Both the position numbers and the translations under genes were made by a program. Below are positions 34,239 to 43,260 of a stretch of 64,000 nucleotides of DNA, piece after piece. The notes below the pieces were generated by a model. It had not been told where the DNA came from, ran no database searches, and saw only the letters and a program-made list of their open reading frames with translations. The stretch comes from Streptomyces clavifer (lineage in GTDB: Bacteria; Actinomycetota; Actinomycetes; Streptomycetales; Streptomycetaceae). The stretch spans positions 496,001 through 560,000 of the forward strand of contig BMWJ01000003.1 in the NCBI GenBank assembly GCA_014651175.1, given 5' to 3'. Numbering within the stretch: position 1 is the stretch's first letter; every line of letters begins with the position of its first letter.

Positions 34239-35702
34239 TCAGACCGCGCCGTCGACCGGAGGAAGGGCGTGGCGGCGAATCACGTCGGAGTACCAGTAGG
34301 CACTCGACTTGGGGATACGGCGCTGGGACGCGTAGTCGACGTACACCGCACCGAAGCGCTTCGAATAGCCGTACGCCCACTCGAAGTTGTCCATCAGGGA
34401 CCACAGGAAGTAGCCGCGGACATCCGCGCCGTCGGCGATCGCGCGCTGTACGGCGTCGAGGTGCCCGTGCAGGTACGCGACGCGCTCGGGGTCCTCCACC
34501 TTGCCCTCGGGCGAGACGTAGTCGTCGAACGCCGCACCGTTCTCGGTGACCATCAGGGTCAGGTCCGGGTACTCCCGGTGGGTGTCCATGAGGAGGTCGT
34601 AGAGCCCGTTGGGGTCGATCGACCAGTCCATCGCGGTCCGCGCCTTCCCCTCGGGGAGGTGGAAGGCGACGTGCTCGGAGCCGGGCCACGGGGAGTGGTC
34701 GCTGCTGCCGTGGGCGTCGCTCCGCGCGTAGTCGGCCCCGGCCACCGGGTCGCTGACCAGCGTCGGCGTGTAGTAGTTGACGCCGAGCGCGTCGAACGGG
34801 CGCGAGATGGTGGCGAGGTCGCCGTCCTGGACCAGCTTGGACCAGTCCACCAGGTGCGAGGTGTCCGCGATCAGGTCCTCGGGGTACTCGCCGCGCAGCA
34901 TCGGACCGGTGAAGACACGGTTGCCGACGGCGTCGATCCGGCGGGCGGCGTCCGCGTCGGCCGCACTGTCGGTCAGCGGGCGGACCTGGTGGAGGTTGAG
35001 GGTGACCGAGGTCTGCGCAGCAGCGGGGAGTTGGGCGCGCAGAACCTCGATCGCCCGGCCATGGGCGAGATTGAGGTGATGGGCCGCCTGCAGCGCCGCT
35101 GCGGGCTCGGTGCGACCGGGGGCGTGCACACCGGATCCGTAACCGAGGAAGGCCGAGCACCACGGCTCGTTGAGGGTGGTCCACATGCCGACGCGGTCGC
35201 CGAGGGCGCCGGAGACGATGGCGGCGTAGTCGGCGAACCGTTCGGCGGTCGCGCGCTCGGTCCAGCCGCCGGCGTCCTCGAGCTCCTGGGGGAGGTCCCA
35301 GTGGTAGAGGGTGGCGACGGGCATGATGCCGGCGTCGAGCAGCTCGTCGACGAGCTTGCGGTAGAAGTCGAGGCCGCGCTCGACGGCGGGGCCCCGCCCG
35401 GTGGGCTGGACCCGGGACCAGGAGACGGAGAAGCGGTAGGCCTTGAGGCCGAGCTGCTTCATCAGTGCGACGTCGTCGCGGTAGCGGTGGTAGTGGTCGG
35501 CGGCGATGTCACCGGTGTCGCCGTTGCGGACCTTGCCGGGGGTGCGGCTGAAGGTGTCCCAGATGGACGGCGTGCGGCCGTCCTCCGCGGCGGCACCCTC
35601 CACCTGGTACGAGGCGGTGGCCGCGCCCCAGAGGAAGCCCGTGGGGAAGTTCGTTGCCTCGGGCGCCTGCTTCGGGGTGATGTCGGGTCGGACTGCAGTC
35701 AT
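34239..35702 (-). CDS. bglC: Cytoplasmic beta-glucosidase BglC (GH1)
   Basis: This 487-residue family GH1 beta-glucosidase hydrolyses imported cellobiose to glucose. The GH1 landmarks are present: the N-terminal [20 protein letters not shown], the acid/base Glu179 in WTTLNEPWC, and the nucleophile Glu387 in [10 protein letters not shown]. It has no signal peptide, consistent with action after import by CebEFG. The ATG at 35702 is preferred; the GGGAG of the overlapping CebR operator also serves as its ribosome binding site. It lies downstream of cebG, separated by a hairpin, and has its own operator. Confidence 0.93.
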   Translation of the reverse strand: MTAVRPDITPKQAPEATNFPTGFLWGAATASYQVEGAAAEDGRTPSIWDTFSRTPGKVRNGDTGDIAADHYHRYRDDVALMKQLGLKAYRFSVSWSRVQPTGRGPAVERGLDFYRKLVDELLDAGIMPVATLYHWDLPQELEDAGGWTERATAERFADYAAIVSGALGDRVGMWTTLNEPWCSAFLGYGSGVHAPGRTEPAAALQAAHHLNLAHGRAIEVLRAQLPAAAQTSVTLNLHQVRPLTDSAADADAARRIDAVGNRVFTGPMLRGEYPEDLIADTSHLVDWSKLVQDGDLATISRPFDALGVNYYTPTLVSDPVAGADYARSDAHGSSDHSPWPGSEHVAFHLPEGKARTAMDWSIDPNGLYDLLMDTHREYPDLTLMVTENGAAFDDYVSPEGKVEDPERVAYLHGHLDAVQRAIADGADVRGYFLWSLMDNFEWAYGYSKRFGAVYVDYASQRRIPKSSAYWYSDVIRRHALPPVDGAV

Positions 35703-35703
35703 G

Positions 35704-35717
35704 CGGGAGCGCTCCCA
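35704..35717. promoter_or_regulatory. CebR operator overlapping the bglC ribosome binding site
   Basis: CGGGAGCGCTCCCA differs from the CebR 14-mer by one end base. It lies one base upstream of the bglC start codon, so CebR binding would block both transcription and access to this segment. Confidence 0.85.
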
Positions 35718-35749
35718 AGAATGGACGAACAAGGACAGGGAAGAGCGGG

Positions 35750-35807
35750 GACCCCGGGACCCGCACGGCCTGTGGTCAGGTACAGGCCGTGCGGGAGGAC
35801 CGGGGTC
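35750..35807 (-). terminator. Compound hairpin between cebG and bglC
   Basis: An inner perfect stem (35760-35773 with 35782-35795, 14 bp, eight-base loop) is extended by GACCCCGG/CCGGGGTC (35750-35757 and 35800-35807). It lies between cebG and the bglC operator and may terminate or attenuate transcription. Confidence 0.75.
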
Positions 35808-35848
35808 GGACCGGGGGTGGGGCGGCGGGTGGAGCGGCGGGCCCTGGG

Positions 35849-36769
35849 TCAGCCCTTGACGGCACCGGACATGATTCCTCCGACGATCTGCTTGCCGAAG
35901 ATCACGAAGACGATGAGCAGCGGCAGCGTGCTGATCAGCGCGCCCGCCATGACGATGCTCTGGTCGGGCACGTAGGAGGCGCTCAGCTGGCCGAGGGCCA
36001 CCTGGAGCGTGGGGTTCTGCTGGTTGAGCGCGAGGTACGGCCAGAAGAAGTCGTTCCAGGCCTGCACGAAGGTGAGCATGCCCAGCACCATCATGGCCGG
36101 GCGGGCCACCGGGAGCACGATGCTCCACACGATGCGGAGGTTGTTCGCCCCGTCCACCCGGCCCGCTTCGATCAGCTCGTACGGGAGTGCCTCGATCAGG
36201 TACTGCCGCATGAAGAACACGCCGAACGCGCTCACCAGGGTCGGGAAGATCACCGACTCCAGCTGACCGCCCCAGCCGATGTCCGACATCATCATGAACA
36301 GCGGTACGACGCTGAGCTGCGGCGGGATGGTCAGCGTGGCGATGACCACCGTCATCAGCGCGCCGCGGCCCTTGAAGCGCATCTTGGCGAACGCGTAGCC
36401 GGCCAGGGTGCAGAAGAACAGCGTCGCGAGGGTGATGCTGCTGGACACGATGACCGTGTTCAGGATGGCCTTGCCGAGGTTGGCCTGCTCCCACGCGGCC
36501 TGGAGGTTGTTGAACAGGTTCCCGCCGGGGATCAGCGGCGGGGTGGTGTCCAGCACCTCCTCCTGGGTGCGGGACGCCGCGACGAGCGTCCAGTACAGCG
36601 GGAAGATCGAGCCGAGGCCGACGACGGCGAGGGCGATGTAGGCGAAGGGGCCGGCGTGGTGCTGACGGCCCGCGCCGGGCTTGAAGCGGCTGCGGCGCGG
36701 GGGCTCACTGCGGGGCGCGGACTTGTCCACGCGGCGGTCCGGAGCGGTGGTGGGGCTGATCGTGGTCAT
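35849..36769 (-). CDS. cebG: Cellobiose ABC transporter permease CebG
   Basis: This 306-residue MalG-type inner-membrane permease has about six transmembrane helices after a 40-residue basic N-terminus, and the cytoplasmic EAA loop [25 protein letters not shown], which docks the ATPase. With CebF it imports cellobiose and cellotriose delivered by CebE. The ATPase is normally the shared MsiK encoded elsewhere, and none is seen here. The start at 36769 lies 15 bases after the cebF stop. Confidence 0.93.
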   Translation of the reverse strand: MTTISPTTAPDRRVDKSAPRSEPPRRSRFKPGAGRQHHAGPFAYIALAVVGLGSIFPLYWTLVAASRTQEEVLDTTPPLIPGGNLFNNLQAAWEQANLGKAILNTVIVSSSITLATLFFCTLAGYAFAKMRFKGRGALMTVVIATLTIPPQLSVVPLFMMMSDIGWGGQLESVIFPTLVSAFGVFFMRQYLIEALPYELIEAGRVDGANNLRIVWSIVLPVARPAMMVLGMLTFVQAWNDFFWPYLALNQQNPTLQVALGQLSASYVPDQSIVMAGALISTLPLLIVFVIFGKQIVGGIMSGAVKG

Positions 36770-36784
36770 GGATATCGCTCCCCG

Positions 36785-37783
36785 TCAGGCCGCGGTCTTG
36801 CGCATGAGGCGCCCGACGAGCCAGTTGATCGCGGCAATGAGCAGCAGCAGGACGAGCATCGCCCAGGCGACCGCGGCGGCCGGACCGAGGTGCCCGAGGT
36901 TCCAGCCGTAGTTGTAGAGGTAGATGCTGAGCGTCTCGTACTGGTTCTCGGTGCCGCCCTGCGCTCCGATGGGGCCGCCTTCCAGGAGCAGGGGCTCACC
37001 GAACAGCTGCATGGAACCGATGGTCGAGATGACGATCGTGAAGAGGATCGTCGGCCGCAGCGAGGGGATCGTCACGTTGCGGAACTGCTGCCAGCGCGAG
37101 GCCCCGTCGAGCGAGGCCGCCTCGTACAGGTCGGACGGGATGGCCTGCATCGCGGCCAGGTAGATCAGCGTGTTGTAGCCCGTCCAGCGCCAGATCACGA
37201 TGACCGCGATGGCGATGTTGGACGTCCAGTGACCGTTGACCCAGTTCGTCTCACCGGCGCCGAAGAATCCGAGCACCCAGTTCAGCAGGCCGCCGTCCGC
37301 CCGGAACACCAGGGCGAAGACCAGGGCCGCGGAGGCCACCGAGGTGGCGTACGGGGTGAGGATCACGGTGCGCCAGAAGGTGCTGGCACGCAGCTTGTAG
37401 TTCAGCAGGTGGGCCAGGCCCAGCGCGATCATCAGCTGCGGGACGGTCGAGATGACGCCGATGACGAAGGTGTTGGTGACCGCGGTCCAGAACTCGGAGT
37501 CCTGGAGGATGTTGCTGAAGTTCTCGAATCCGACCCATTCCATCTGGTCGAGACCGGTCATCTCCACCCGGTGCAGGGCGATCCAGCCGGTGTAGATGAG
37601 CGGGTAGAGCCCGAAGGCCCCGAAGACGAGGAAGAAGGGGGCGATGTAGGCGTACGGCGATGCCTTGTCGTCGAATCGCCACAGCCGGCTGCGCCACGCC
37701 TGGCGGCCGGGAGTCATGGGCTTCGGAGCGCGGCGGCCGGGCCGTGATCCTTGAGCGCCCCGGGTGGGGGTCGTGGTTGCCAC
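36785..37783 (-). CDS. cebF: Cellobiose ABC transporter permease CebF
   Basis: This 332-residue MalF-type permease has a basic N-terminus and about six transmembrane helices (for example YIAPFFLVFGAFGLYPLIYT), with the EAA loop YEAASLDGASRWQQFRNVTIPSLRPT. GTG 37783 is preferred over the longer frame because AGGACTC precedes it at proper spacing and the extension reads through the intercistronic region. A very strong hairpin lies between it and cebE. Confidence 0.92.
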   Translation of the reverse strand: MATTTPTRGAQGSRPGRRAPKPMTPGRQAWRSRLWRFDDKASPYAYIAPFFLVFGAFGLYPLIYTGWIALHRVEMTGLDQMEWVGFENFSNILQDSEFWTAVTNTFVIGVISTVPQLMIALGLAHLLNYKLRASTFWRTVILTPYATSVASAALVFALVFRADGGLLNWVLGFFGAGETNWVNGHWTSNIAIAVIVIWRWTGYNTLIYLAAMQAIPSDLYEAASLDGASRWQQFRNVTIPSLRPTILFTIVISTIGSMQLFGEPLLLEGGPIGAQGGTENQYETLSIYLYNYGWNLGHLGPAAAVAWAMLVLLLLIAAINWLVGRLMRKTAA

Positions 37784-37894
37784 AGGCGGGAGTCCTTCCC
37801 TGAGGTGTGCCGACACCGCAGGGGCAGGCCGGACCTCTGGTCAGGTCCGGCGGAGGTGTCGGAGACGGTGCACGGGCCGGCAGGAGAACCGGCA

Positions 37895-37947
37895 CCGGTG
37901 CGGGCCGGCCGGGACGCGTCGTACGGCGTCCCGGCGGCCCGCACCGG
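37895..37947 (-). terminator. Strong intercistronic hairpin after cebE
   Basis: Arms 37895-37917 and 37926-37947 pair over 22 bases with a single bulged G and an eight-base loop, six bases after the cebE stop. Such structures after binding-protein genes commonly stabilise the upstream mRNA and reduce read-through into the permease genes. Confidence 0.85.
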
Positions 37948-37953
37948 AGTGGA

Positions 37954-39276
37954 TCAGCCGATCACCTTGTCGATGGACTTGGTGGCGGCCTCCCATGCCT
38001 TGTCCGGGCTGGTGCCCCGCTGCTCCATGTTGTTGATCTGCGTGGAGATGGAGTCCTTGATGACGCCGTCCTTCGGGCCGAGCACGGCCGCGGGGATGAC
38101 CTGCGCCTCTTCGGCGTAGATCTCACCGATCGGCGCGTTGTTGAAGTACTCCAGCTTGGCGGTCTTCACCTCGGGGAGCTCGTAGGCGCCCTTGTTCGAG
38201 GGGAAGAGACCGGCGGCCTTGAACACGGCGGCCTGCTGCTCGGGCGCGGTCAGCCACTTGACGAGCTCACCGGCCTCCTTGACGTGCTTGCCCTTCGCGG
38301 GCACGGAGAGGAACGAACCGCCCCAGTTGGCAGCGGTCTCACCCGGGGTGCGGGTGATGTCCCACTTGCCCTTGAACTCGTCACCGGAGTACGTGGAGAT
38401 CTGCGCGGCCATCCACGCCGGGCAGGCCACGGTGGCGACGCTGCCCTTGCGCAGGGCGTTCTGCCACGGCACACCGAACTGGGCCAGGCCCTGGGTCAGG
38501 CCCTTGTCGACGGCCTGGGCCGCGAGGTCCCAGCCCTTCTTGACACCGGCGCTGTCCTTGTAGATCGCCTTGCCGTCCTTGGAGTAGTACTGCTCCGAGT
38601 CGGAGCTCACCACGCCGTTGTACATGGCACTGGCGGAGTCCATGAAGAAGGTGCCCTTGGGGGCCTTCTTCTTGAACTCCTCACCGAGCTTGAGGTAGTC
38701 CTCCCAGCCGCCGGCGAGCTTCGCGGCGACCTCGGTGCGGTCGGCCGGCAGACCGGCCTGCTCGAACAGGTCCCGGCGGTAGCAGATCGACATCGGACCG
38801 ATGTCGGTACCCGCACCGATGACCTTGCCGTCGTCGGTGCTCGCCTGCAGCGCCTTCCAGTTCACCCACTGGTCGGGGTCGACCACCTTGGAGAGGTCCG
38901 CGAACGCGTCCGCCTTGGTGTCGACGAGCTCCTTGACGCGGCCGACCTCGATGCCCTGGACGTCGGCCAGCCCGCTGCCCGTGTTGAGCTGCTGGAGGAA
39001 CTTGGGGTAGTAGACCTTCTCCTCGGCCGTGACGTTTTCCTTGACCGTGATGTTCGGGTGGAGCTCGTGGTACTTCTCGAAGAGCCCCGCCTCCTTGTAG
39101 CCGAACTGGCCGAAGTCGGCGACGGTCAGGGTGATGTTCCCGTTCGCGTCGGCCTCGTCGGAATCCGAACCGGAATCGCTGCAGCCGGTCAGCAGCAGGG
39201 CGGTGGCCGTGAGGCCCGTGGTGGCCATGACGGCGGTTCTGCGGCTTCGACCTGCGACGGTGCGGGTGATGCGCAT
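37954..39276 (-). CDS. cebE: Cello-oligosaccharide binding lipoprotein CebE
   Basis: This 440-residue extracellular binding protein of the cellobiose importer has a lipoprotein signal peptide with Arg-rich n-region (RITRTVAGRSRRTAV) and lipobox LLTGC, Cys32 being the anchor. The mature part is a family 1 solute-binding fold with acidic DSGSDSDEADAN next to the membrane anchor. ATG 39276 follows AAGGAG at ideal spacing; longer frames were rejected. It is the first gene of the operon, with a CebR operator 132 bases upstream. Confidence 0.94.
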   Translation of the reverse strand: MRITRTVAGRSRRTAVMATTGLTATALLLTGCSDSGSDSDEADANGNITLTVADFGQFGYKEAGLFEKYHELHPNITVKENVTAEEKVYYPKFLQQLNTGSGLADVQGIEVGRVKELVDTKADAFADLSKVVDPDQWVNWKALQASTDDGKVIGAGTDIGPMSICYRRDLFEQAGLPADRTEVAAKLAGGWEDYLKLGEEFKKKAPKGTFFMDSASAMYNGVVSSDSEQYYSKDGKAIYKDSAGVKKGWDLAAQAVDKGLTQGLAQFGVPWQNALRKGSVATVACPAWMAAQISTYSGDEFKGKWDITRTPGETAANWGGSFLSVPAKGKHVKEAGELVKWLTAPEQQAAVFKAAGLFPSNKGAYELPEVKTAKLEYFNNAPIGEIYAEEAQVIPAAVLGPKDGVIKDSISTQINNMEQRGTSPDKAWEAATKSIDKVIG

Positions 39277-39931
39277 TCCACTACTCCTTGTTCCAGGGTG
39301 GGACTGGCGTTCAATCTGCTCGGCATACGCGCTGGTGGTGCGGTGCCAGTGGTACGGAGAGGACATGGGCTGTGTCGTCCCCGTACGAGCGAAAAACCTC
39401 GTTCGATATGGGAGCGCTCCCATGCGCTGATGCCGGAACATTGCTGCCTCAAGGGGGTGGGTGTCAAGAGTTGAAGACGCTTCCGTTGCCCGAGTGTGTC
39501 CTGCAAGTCACGCGACCGTGTCCGACCGAGGGCTTGCGTTAACGTGCGCGTGCTGCATGCGGAACACGCCGGACCGTGAATTCCCCCTGGTCAGGGCGGT
39601 GTTGGGCCACGGAGCCGCCCTTCGAGCCCGCTTCCGGGCCCGTCCGCGGCGGATTGCGCCTGGCACTTCGGACGAGTACCCGGTGCGTCGGCTGCCCGGA
39701 AAGCGCCCGCCGGAAAATGAACGGGGTGCGGCGCTGTGAGGGCGCTCAGGGGGGCCCGAGGGCGTTCCCGCGTTCTTTCCCCGAACTCCGGGGCTCGGCG
39801 GGCAGGTTCCGCTTGAGCGGGTTTGCGTGCCCCGACGGGTCCGGGGGACGTGGCCCGTGCGGGAGGAAAAAGGGGGCGCACCCCGGCCGGGTGTGGGGGT
39901 GTGGGGCCGGCCGGGGTGCGCGCGGGGGGTG
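39277..39931. promoter_or_regulatory. Upstream region of cebE
   Basis: About 655 bases lie between cebE and the tandem repeats near the chitinase gene. The half near cebE holds the minus-strand promoter (TTGACA at 39462-39467, CAATGT at 39438-39443) and the CebR operator. The far half holds no gene or site I can support. Confidence 0.5.
39409..39422. promoter_or_regulatory. CebR operator of cebEFG
   Basis: TGGGAGCGCTCCCA is a perfect match to the CebR site, extended to ATGGGAGCGCTCCCAT (39408-39423). It begins about 16 bases downstream of the candidate -10 box (39438-39443, minus strand), at or just past the transcription start, so CebR would block RNA polymerase clearance. Confidence 0.92.
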
Positions 39932-40110
39932 GCGGTTCTGGGAGGTGTGGAGGGAGTACGGGGGGCTGCCGCCGGGGTGGCGGTTCCGGGGGGGGCGTGG
40001 AGGGAGTATGGGGGGCTACCGCCGGGGTGGCGGTTCCGGGGGGCGTGGAGGGAGTATGGGGGGCTGCCGCCGGGGTGGCGGTTCCGGGGGGCGTGGAGGG
40101 AGTACGGGGG
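39932..40110. repeat. 48-base tandem repeat, about 3.7 copies
   Basis: Copies start at 39932 (48 bases), 39980 (50), 40030 (48) and 40078 (33, partial). Each begins GCGGTTC, has a GTGGAGGGAGTA centre and ends GCCGCCGGGGTG. The array ends eight bases before the chitinase stop codon. The plus strand has many G runs and could form quadruplexes. Confidence 0.92.
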
Positions 40111-40118
40111 GTGCGTGG

Positions 40119-41594
40119 CTACTTGTGGGCGCCGAACGCCTTCGTGAAGGCCAGCGGCTCCTGGAGGATCGAGCTGCAGGTCGCGTCGGCCGCGGGCTTC
40201 GTGCCGCCCGCGCACTGCTTGTCCCGCGTGCCCGACCACATCGAGAGCCGGCCGATCTTCTTCTCTTGCGCGAACTTCACCAGCTGCGTGGCGTCCTCGA
40301 CCGTGAAGATCTCGGTGACGACGTCGTTCACGCCGATCATCGGGGTGACCGCGACCGCTGCCCAGGCGGCCGTGTCGGAGAGCCCCAGCACGCCCTTGAT
40401 CTGGGCCTGTGTGGCCGTGGCCGCCTGGGTGGCGTAGTCGCCCATGTCACCGCTGTACGAGGCCCCGTAGTCCATCGCCATGATGTTGACCGCGTCGACC
40501 CTGACGCCGTTCCTCTTCGCGTCTGCGATCAGGTCCACGCCGGGCTGGGTCAGCCCCTCGGGCATCACCGGCAGGGTGAAGGAGACGTCCAGGCCGGGGT
40601 GGGACTTCTGGAGCTGGGCGATGGCCTGCGAGCGGCGCGAGTTGGCCGCCGTGTCCGGCAGTGCGCCGCCCTCGACGTCGAAGTCGACCTTCGTCAGCCC
40701 GTACGTGTCGATGACCTTCCCGTACGCCGTGGCGAGCTCCGCGGGGGTGGAGCAGTGCAGGGCCAGCTCAGCGCCCGCCGCGCCGCCGAAGGAGACCCGG
40801 ACGTCACCGCCCCCGGCCCGCAGGGCACCGATCTGCGCGGCCACCTTGTCGTCGCCGAGCCCGGTCACTCCGCCCCACAGAGGGGTACAGCTGCCGCCCG
40901 ACGTGATGAACGCGAGGGTGAACTCCTTGACGCCCGTCTTCCCGGCGGTGTCGAGCAGGTCGTACGCCGGGTAGAGGGACGTGTCGATGTACGGCGCGAA
41001 GCCGGCACCGGTGGCCGTACCGCCACCGCCCTCACCGCCGCCGGGCGTCTCCGACGGCGTCGGTGTCGGTTCGGGCGTCCCCGGCTTCGTGGGGGTGGGC
41101 GACGGCTCGGTGGTGGGGGTCCCGGTGGGGCGGCCGCTGGGCTCCGGTGTCGCCCCGGTGTCCGCGGAGCACGTCGCGTCGTTGATCAGGCAGCCGGCCG
41201 GATCGGCGGCGGTACCGGACGAGGCGGTGACGAAGCCGACGGTGACGGACGCGCCGGGGGCCAGGTCCTTGTTCCAGCTCGCGGGCTTCACGGTGACGTG
41301 GTTGCCGCTGACGGTGTGCTCACCGTTCCAGAGGGAGTCGATCCTCGTCCCGGCGGGCAGGTCGAATTCGAGCGTCCAGCCCGACTGCGCCTTCTCGGTG
41401 TCGTTCGTGACGACGTACTGCCCGGTGTATCCACTGGTCCAGCCGCTGGTCCTGGTGTACGTGGCACCGACCGCCGCCGCCTGCGCGGTGCCGGTGAGTG
41501 CGAAGACCGTGCCGCCGATGACCGCGGCGGCGACCACGGCGCCGACCGCCTTGGTGCGGGTGCTCGTCGTGCGGCGGTGCGTGCTGGTGCCCAT
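40119..41594 (-). CDS. Secreted chitinase, CBM2 plus GH18
   Basis: This 491-residue exported enzyme has a signal peptide (basic MGTSTHRRTTSTRTK, hydrophobic core, TAQA cleavage near residue 38), a family 2 carbohydrate-binding module (about 40-130, YTRTSGWTSGYTGQYVVTN), a Pro/Thr/Gly linker (about 148-195), and a GH18 catalytic domain with the active-site motif KVDFDVEGG (DxDxE) and IMAMDYGAS. It should cleave chitin. The usual 12-base chitinase direct repeats are not obvious upstream. ATG 41594 follows AGGAACGCG. The 48-base repeats lie immediately after the stop. Confidence 0.93.
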   Translation of the reverse strand: MGTSTHRRTTSTRTKAVGAVVAAAVIGGTVFALTGTAQAAAVGATYTRTSGWTSGYTGQYVVTNDTEKAQSGWTLEFDLPAGTRIDSLWNGEHTVSGNHVTVKPASWNKDLAPGASVTVGFVTASSGTAADPAGCLINDATCSADTGATPEPSGRPTGTPTTEPSPTPTKPGTPEPTPTPSETPGGGEGGGGTATGAGFAPYIDTSLYPAYDLLDTAGKTGVKEFTLAFITSGGSCTPLWGGVTGLGDDKVAAQIGALRAGGGDVRVSFGGAAGAELALHCSTPAELATAYGKVIDTYGLTKVDFDVEGGALPDTAANSRRSQAIAQLQKSHPGLDVSFTLPVMPEGLTQPGVDLIADAKRNGVRVDAVNIMAMDYGASYSGDMGDYATQAATATQAQIKGVLGLSDTAAWAAVAVTPMIGVNDVVTEIFTVEDATQLVKFAQEKKIGRLSMWSGTRDKQCAGGTKPAADATCSSILQEPLAFTKAFGAHK

Positions 41595-41823
41595 CGCGTT
41601 CCTGCCTCTGTCCTACGGGGGGTGGTGATTGCGTCTGCACGCTAGCCGCCCCGAAACCGACAAAAGGAGCTCTTGGGACCTGGGTCGATGTTCTTAGGGT
41701 TGGCTTAAGGAGCGCATCGGTGCTGGTTAAAGGTTCGGCCCGGCTCCGGGGGATCCAGGAGCTCTGCGTGCCGGGCCGTCACTCCGCGTCGCGGGGCCGT
41801 GGTGATCCGTACGAGCGCCCCGG

Positions 41824-43260
41824 CTATCCCTTGGCGATCCGCTGTCCCGGCCGCCGGCCGAACCGCTTCCCGCCGCGCCTGCCCACCCGGTGCCCCCGGC
41901 GCGCCCGCTCGGAGGGGCCGCCGTCGAGCCCGATCCAGATGCGCACTTCCGTGCCTCCGAGCACGGAACGCCCGATCCGCAGGTCGCCGCCGGTGGACTC
42001 GGCGACCCGGCGGACGATGTCCAGGCCGAGGCCGGTCGAACCCACGGCGCCCGGCCCGTCGCTCCGCCCGCTGGCTCCCCGGGCCAGGGCGGCCTTCGGG
42101 TCGGCTATGCCGGGCCCGGCGTCCGAGACGAGGACGAGCACCGCGTCACCGCTGTGGTGCACGTCGACCGCGAAGGCGGTGCCTTCCGGGGTGTGCCGGA
42201 AGACATTGCCGAGCAACGCGTCGAGCGCCGCCGCCAGTTCGGGCCTGGCCACCGGTATACGCACCGTGCGGTCCACCCCTGCGAGCCGGACCGTGCGGCC
42301 CTCGTCCTCGGCCAGGGCGGACCAGAACCCCATGCGTTCGCGGATCACCTCGGACGCGTCGCACCCGGCGCCCGCGCCCGTCTGCACGCCCTGGGTCTGC
42401 GGGCGCTGCTCGCGGGCGGTGCGGATGATCGTGTCGACCTCGCGCTCCAGCTGCTCCACGGCCGCCCGGGTCTGGTCGGCGGCGGGGCCCTCGCCCAGGG
42501 AGGCGGCGTTGAGGCGGAGCACCGTCAGCGGGGTGCGCAGCCGGTGCGAGAGGTCCGCGGCCAGTTCGCGTTCGTTGGCGAGCAGCTGGACCACCTGGTC
42601 GGCCATGGAGTTGAACGCCACGGCGGCGGAGCGCAGTTCGGTCGGCCCCTCCTCGGGGACCCTGGTCCCCAGCCGGCCCTCCCCCAGGTCCTGGGCGGCG
42701 CCGGCGAGGCGCTGGGCGGGCTCCACCATCCGCACGCCGAGCCGGTCGGCGACCGCCACCGAGCCCACGATCAGCGCGATCCCGACGCCCGCCAGCACCA
42801 GCCACGCGGTGTCGACGCCGTTGGAGATCTCGGCCTCGGGCACGAACACCTCGACGACGGCGATGTCCCCGGAGCCGAGCGCGGTCGGCTGGAGCAGCGC
42901 GTGGCCGTCGGGGACCTCGGCGATGGAGGCGCGCCCCGACTCCCGTACGGTCTCCAGGTCCTGGCGGCTGGCGCGCCGGGTGCCGATCTCCAGGCGCCTG
43001 CTGTCCGGCTCGCCGGTGGCGGGCACGTGGACCGCGAGCCGTCCCCTGCCCCCGGGCTCGGTGGACAGGACCGCGCGGGTCAGCTCCTCGCGGTCGGTGG
43101 TGATGGTGAGGGTCGGGCCGATGGTGGCGGCCTGCCGTTCGGCGTCGGAGAAGGCGCGGTCGCGGGCCATCTCCTTGATGACGAGCCCCAGGGGCACGGC
43201 GAAGGCGATCACGACCATGGCGGTGACGGCCAGGCAGACCTTGACCAGGGCCCATCTCAT
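41824..43260 (-). CDS. Sensor histidine kinase
   Basis: This 478-residue membrane kinase has TM1 near residues 8-30, an extracytoplasmic sensor of about 140 residues, TM2 (WLVLAGVGIALIVGSVAV), HAMP, the HisKA motif LAADLSHRLRTPLTVLRLN with the phospho-accepting His, and a HATPase_c domain with N-box LLGNVFRHTPEG, SDAGPGIAD and GSTGLGLDIVRR. It overlaps the response regulator gene by four bases. The signal it senses is unknown. Its C-terminal tail is highly basic. It is next to the chitinase gene, but 229 bases separate them. Confidence 0.93.
   Translation of the reverse strand: MRWALVKVCLAVTAMVVIAFAVPLGLVIKEMARDRAFSDAERQAATIGPTLTITTDREELTRAVLSTEPGGRGRLAVHVPATGEPDSRRLEIGTRRASRQDLETVRESGRASIAEVPDGHALLQPTALGSGDIAVVEVFVPEAEISNGVDTAWLVLAGVGIALIVGSVAVADRLGVRMVEPAQRLAGAAQDLGEGRLGTRVPEEGPTELRSAAVAFNSMADQVVQLLANERELAADLSHRLRTPLTVLRLNAASLGEGPAADQTRAAVEQLEREVDTIIRTAREQRPQTQGVQTGAGAGCDASEVIRERMGFWSALAEDEGRTVRLAGVDRTVRIPVARPELAAALDALLGNVFRHTPEGTAFAVDVHHSGDAVLVLVSDAGPGIADPKAALARGASGRSDGPGAVGSTGLGLDIVRRVAESTGGDLRIGRSVLGGTEVRIWIGLDGGPSERARRGHRVGRRGGKRFGRRPGQRIAKG

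Noticed and set aside
35789-37747. 652-codon plus-strand frame opposite cebG and cebF
   Set aside because: Antisense shadow of two permease genes with strong family matches; the predicted protein is low-complexity and charged.
39508-40239. Minus-strand frame with repeated PPYSLHAPRNRHPGGS peptide
   Set aside because: The repeated peptide is only the translation of the 48-base tandem repeat; the frame overlaps the chitinase end out of phase and has no start signal.
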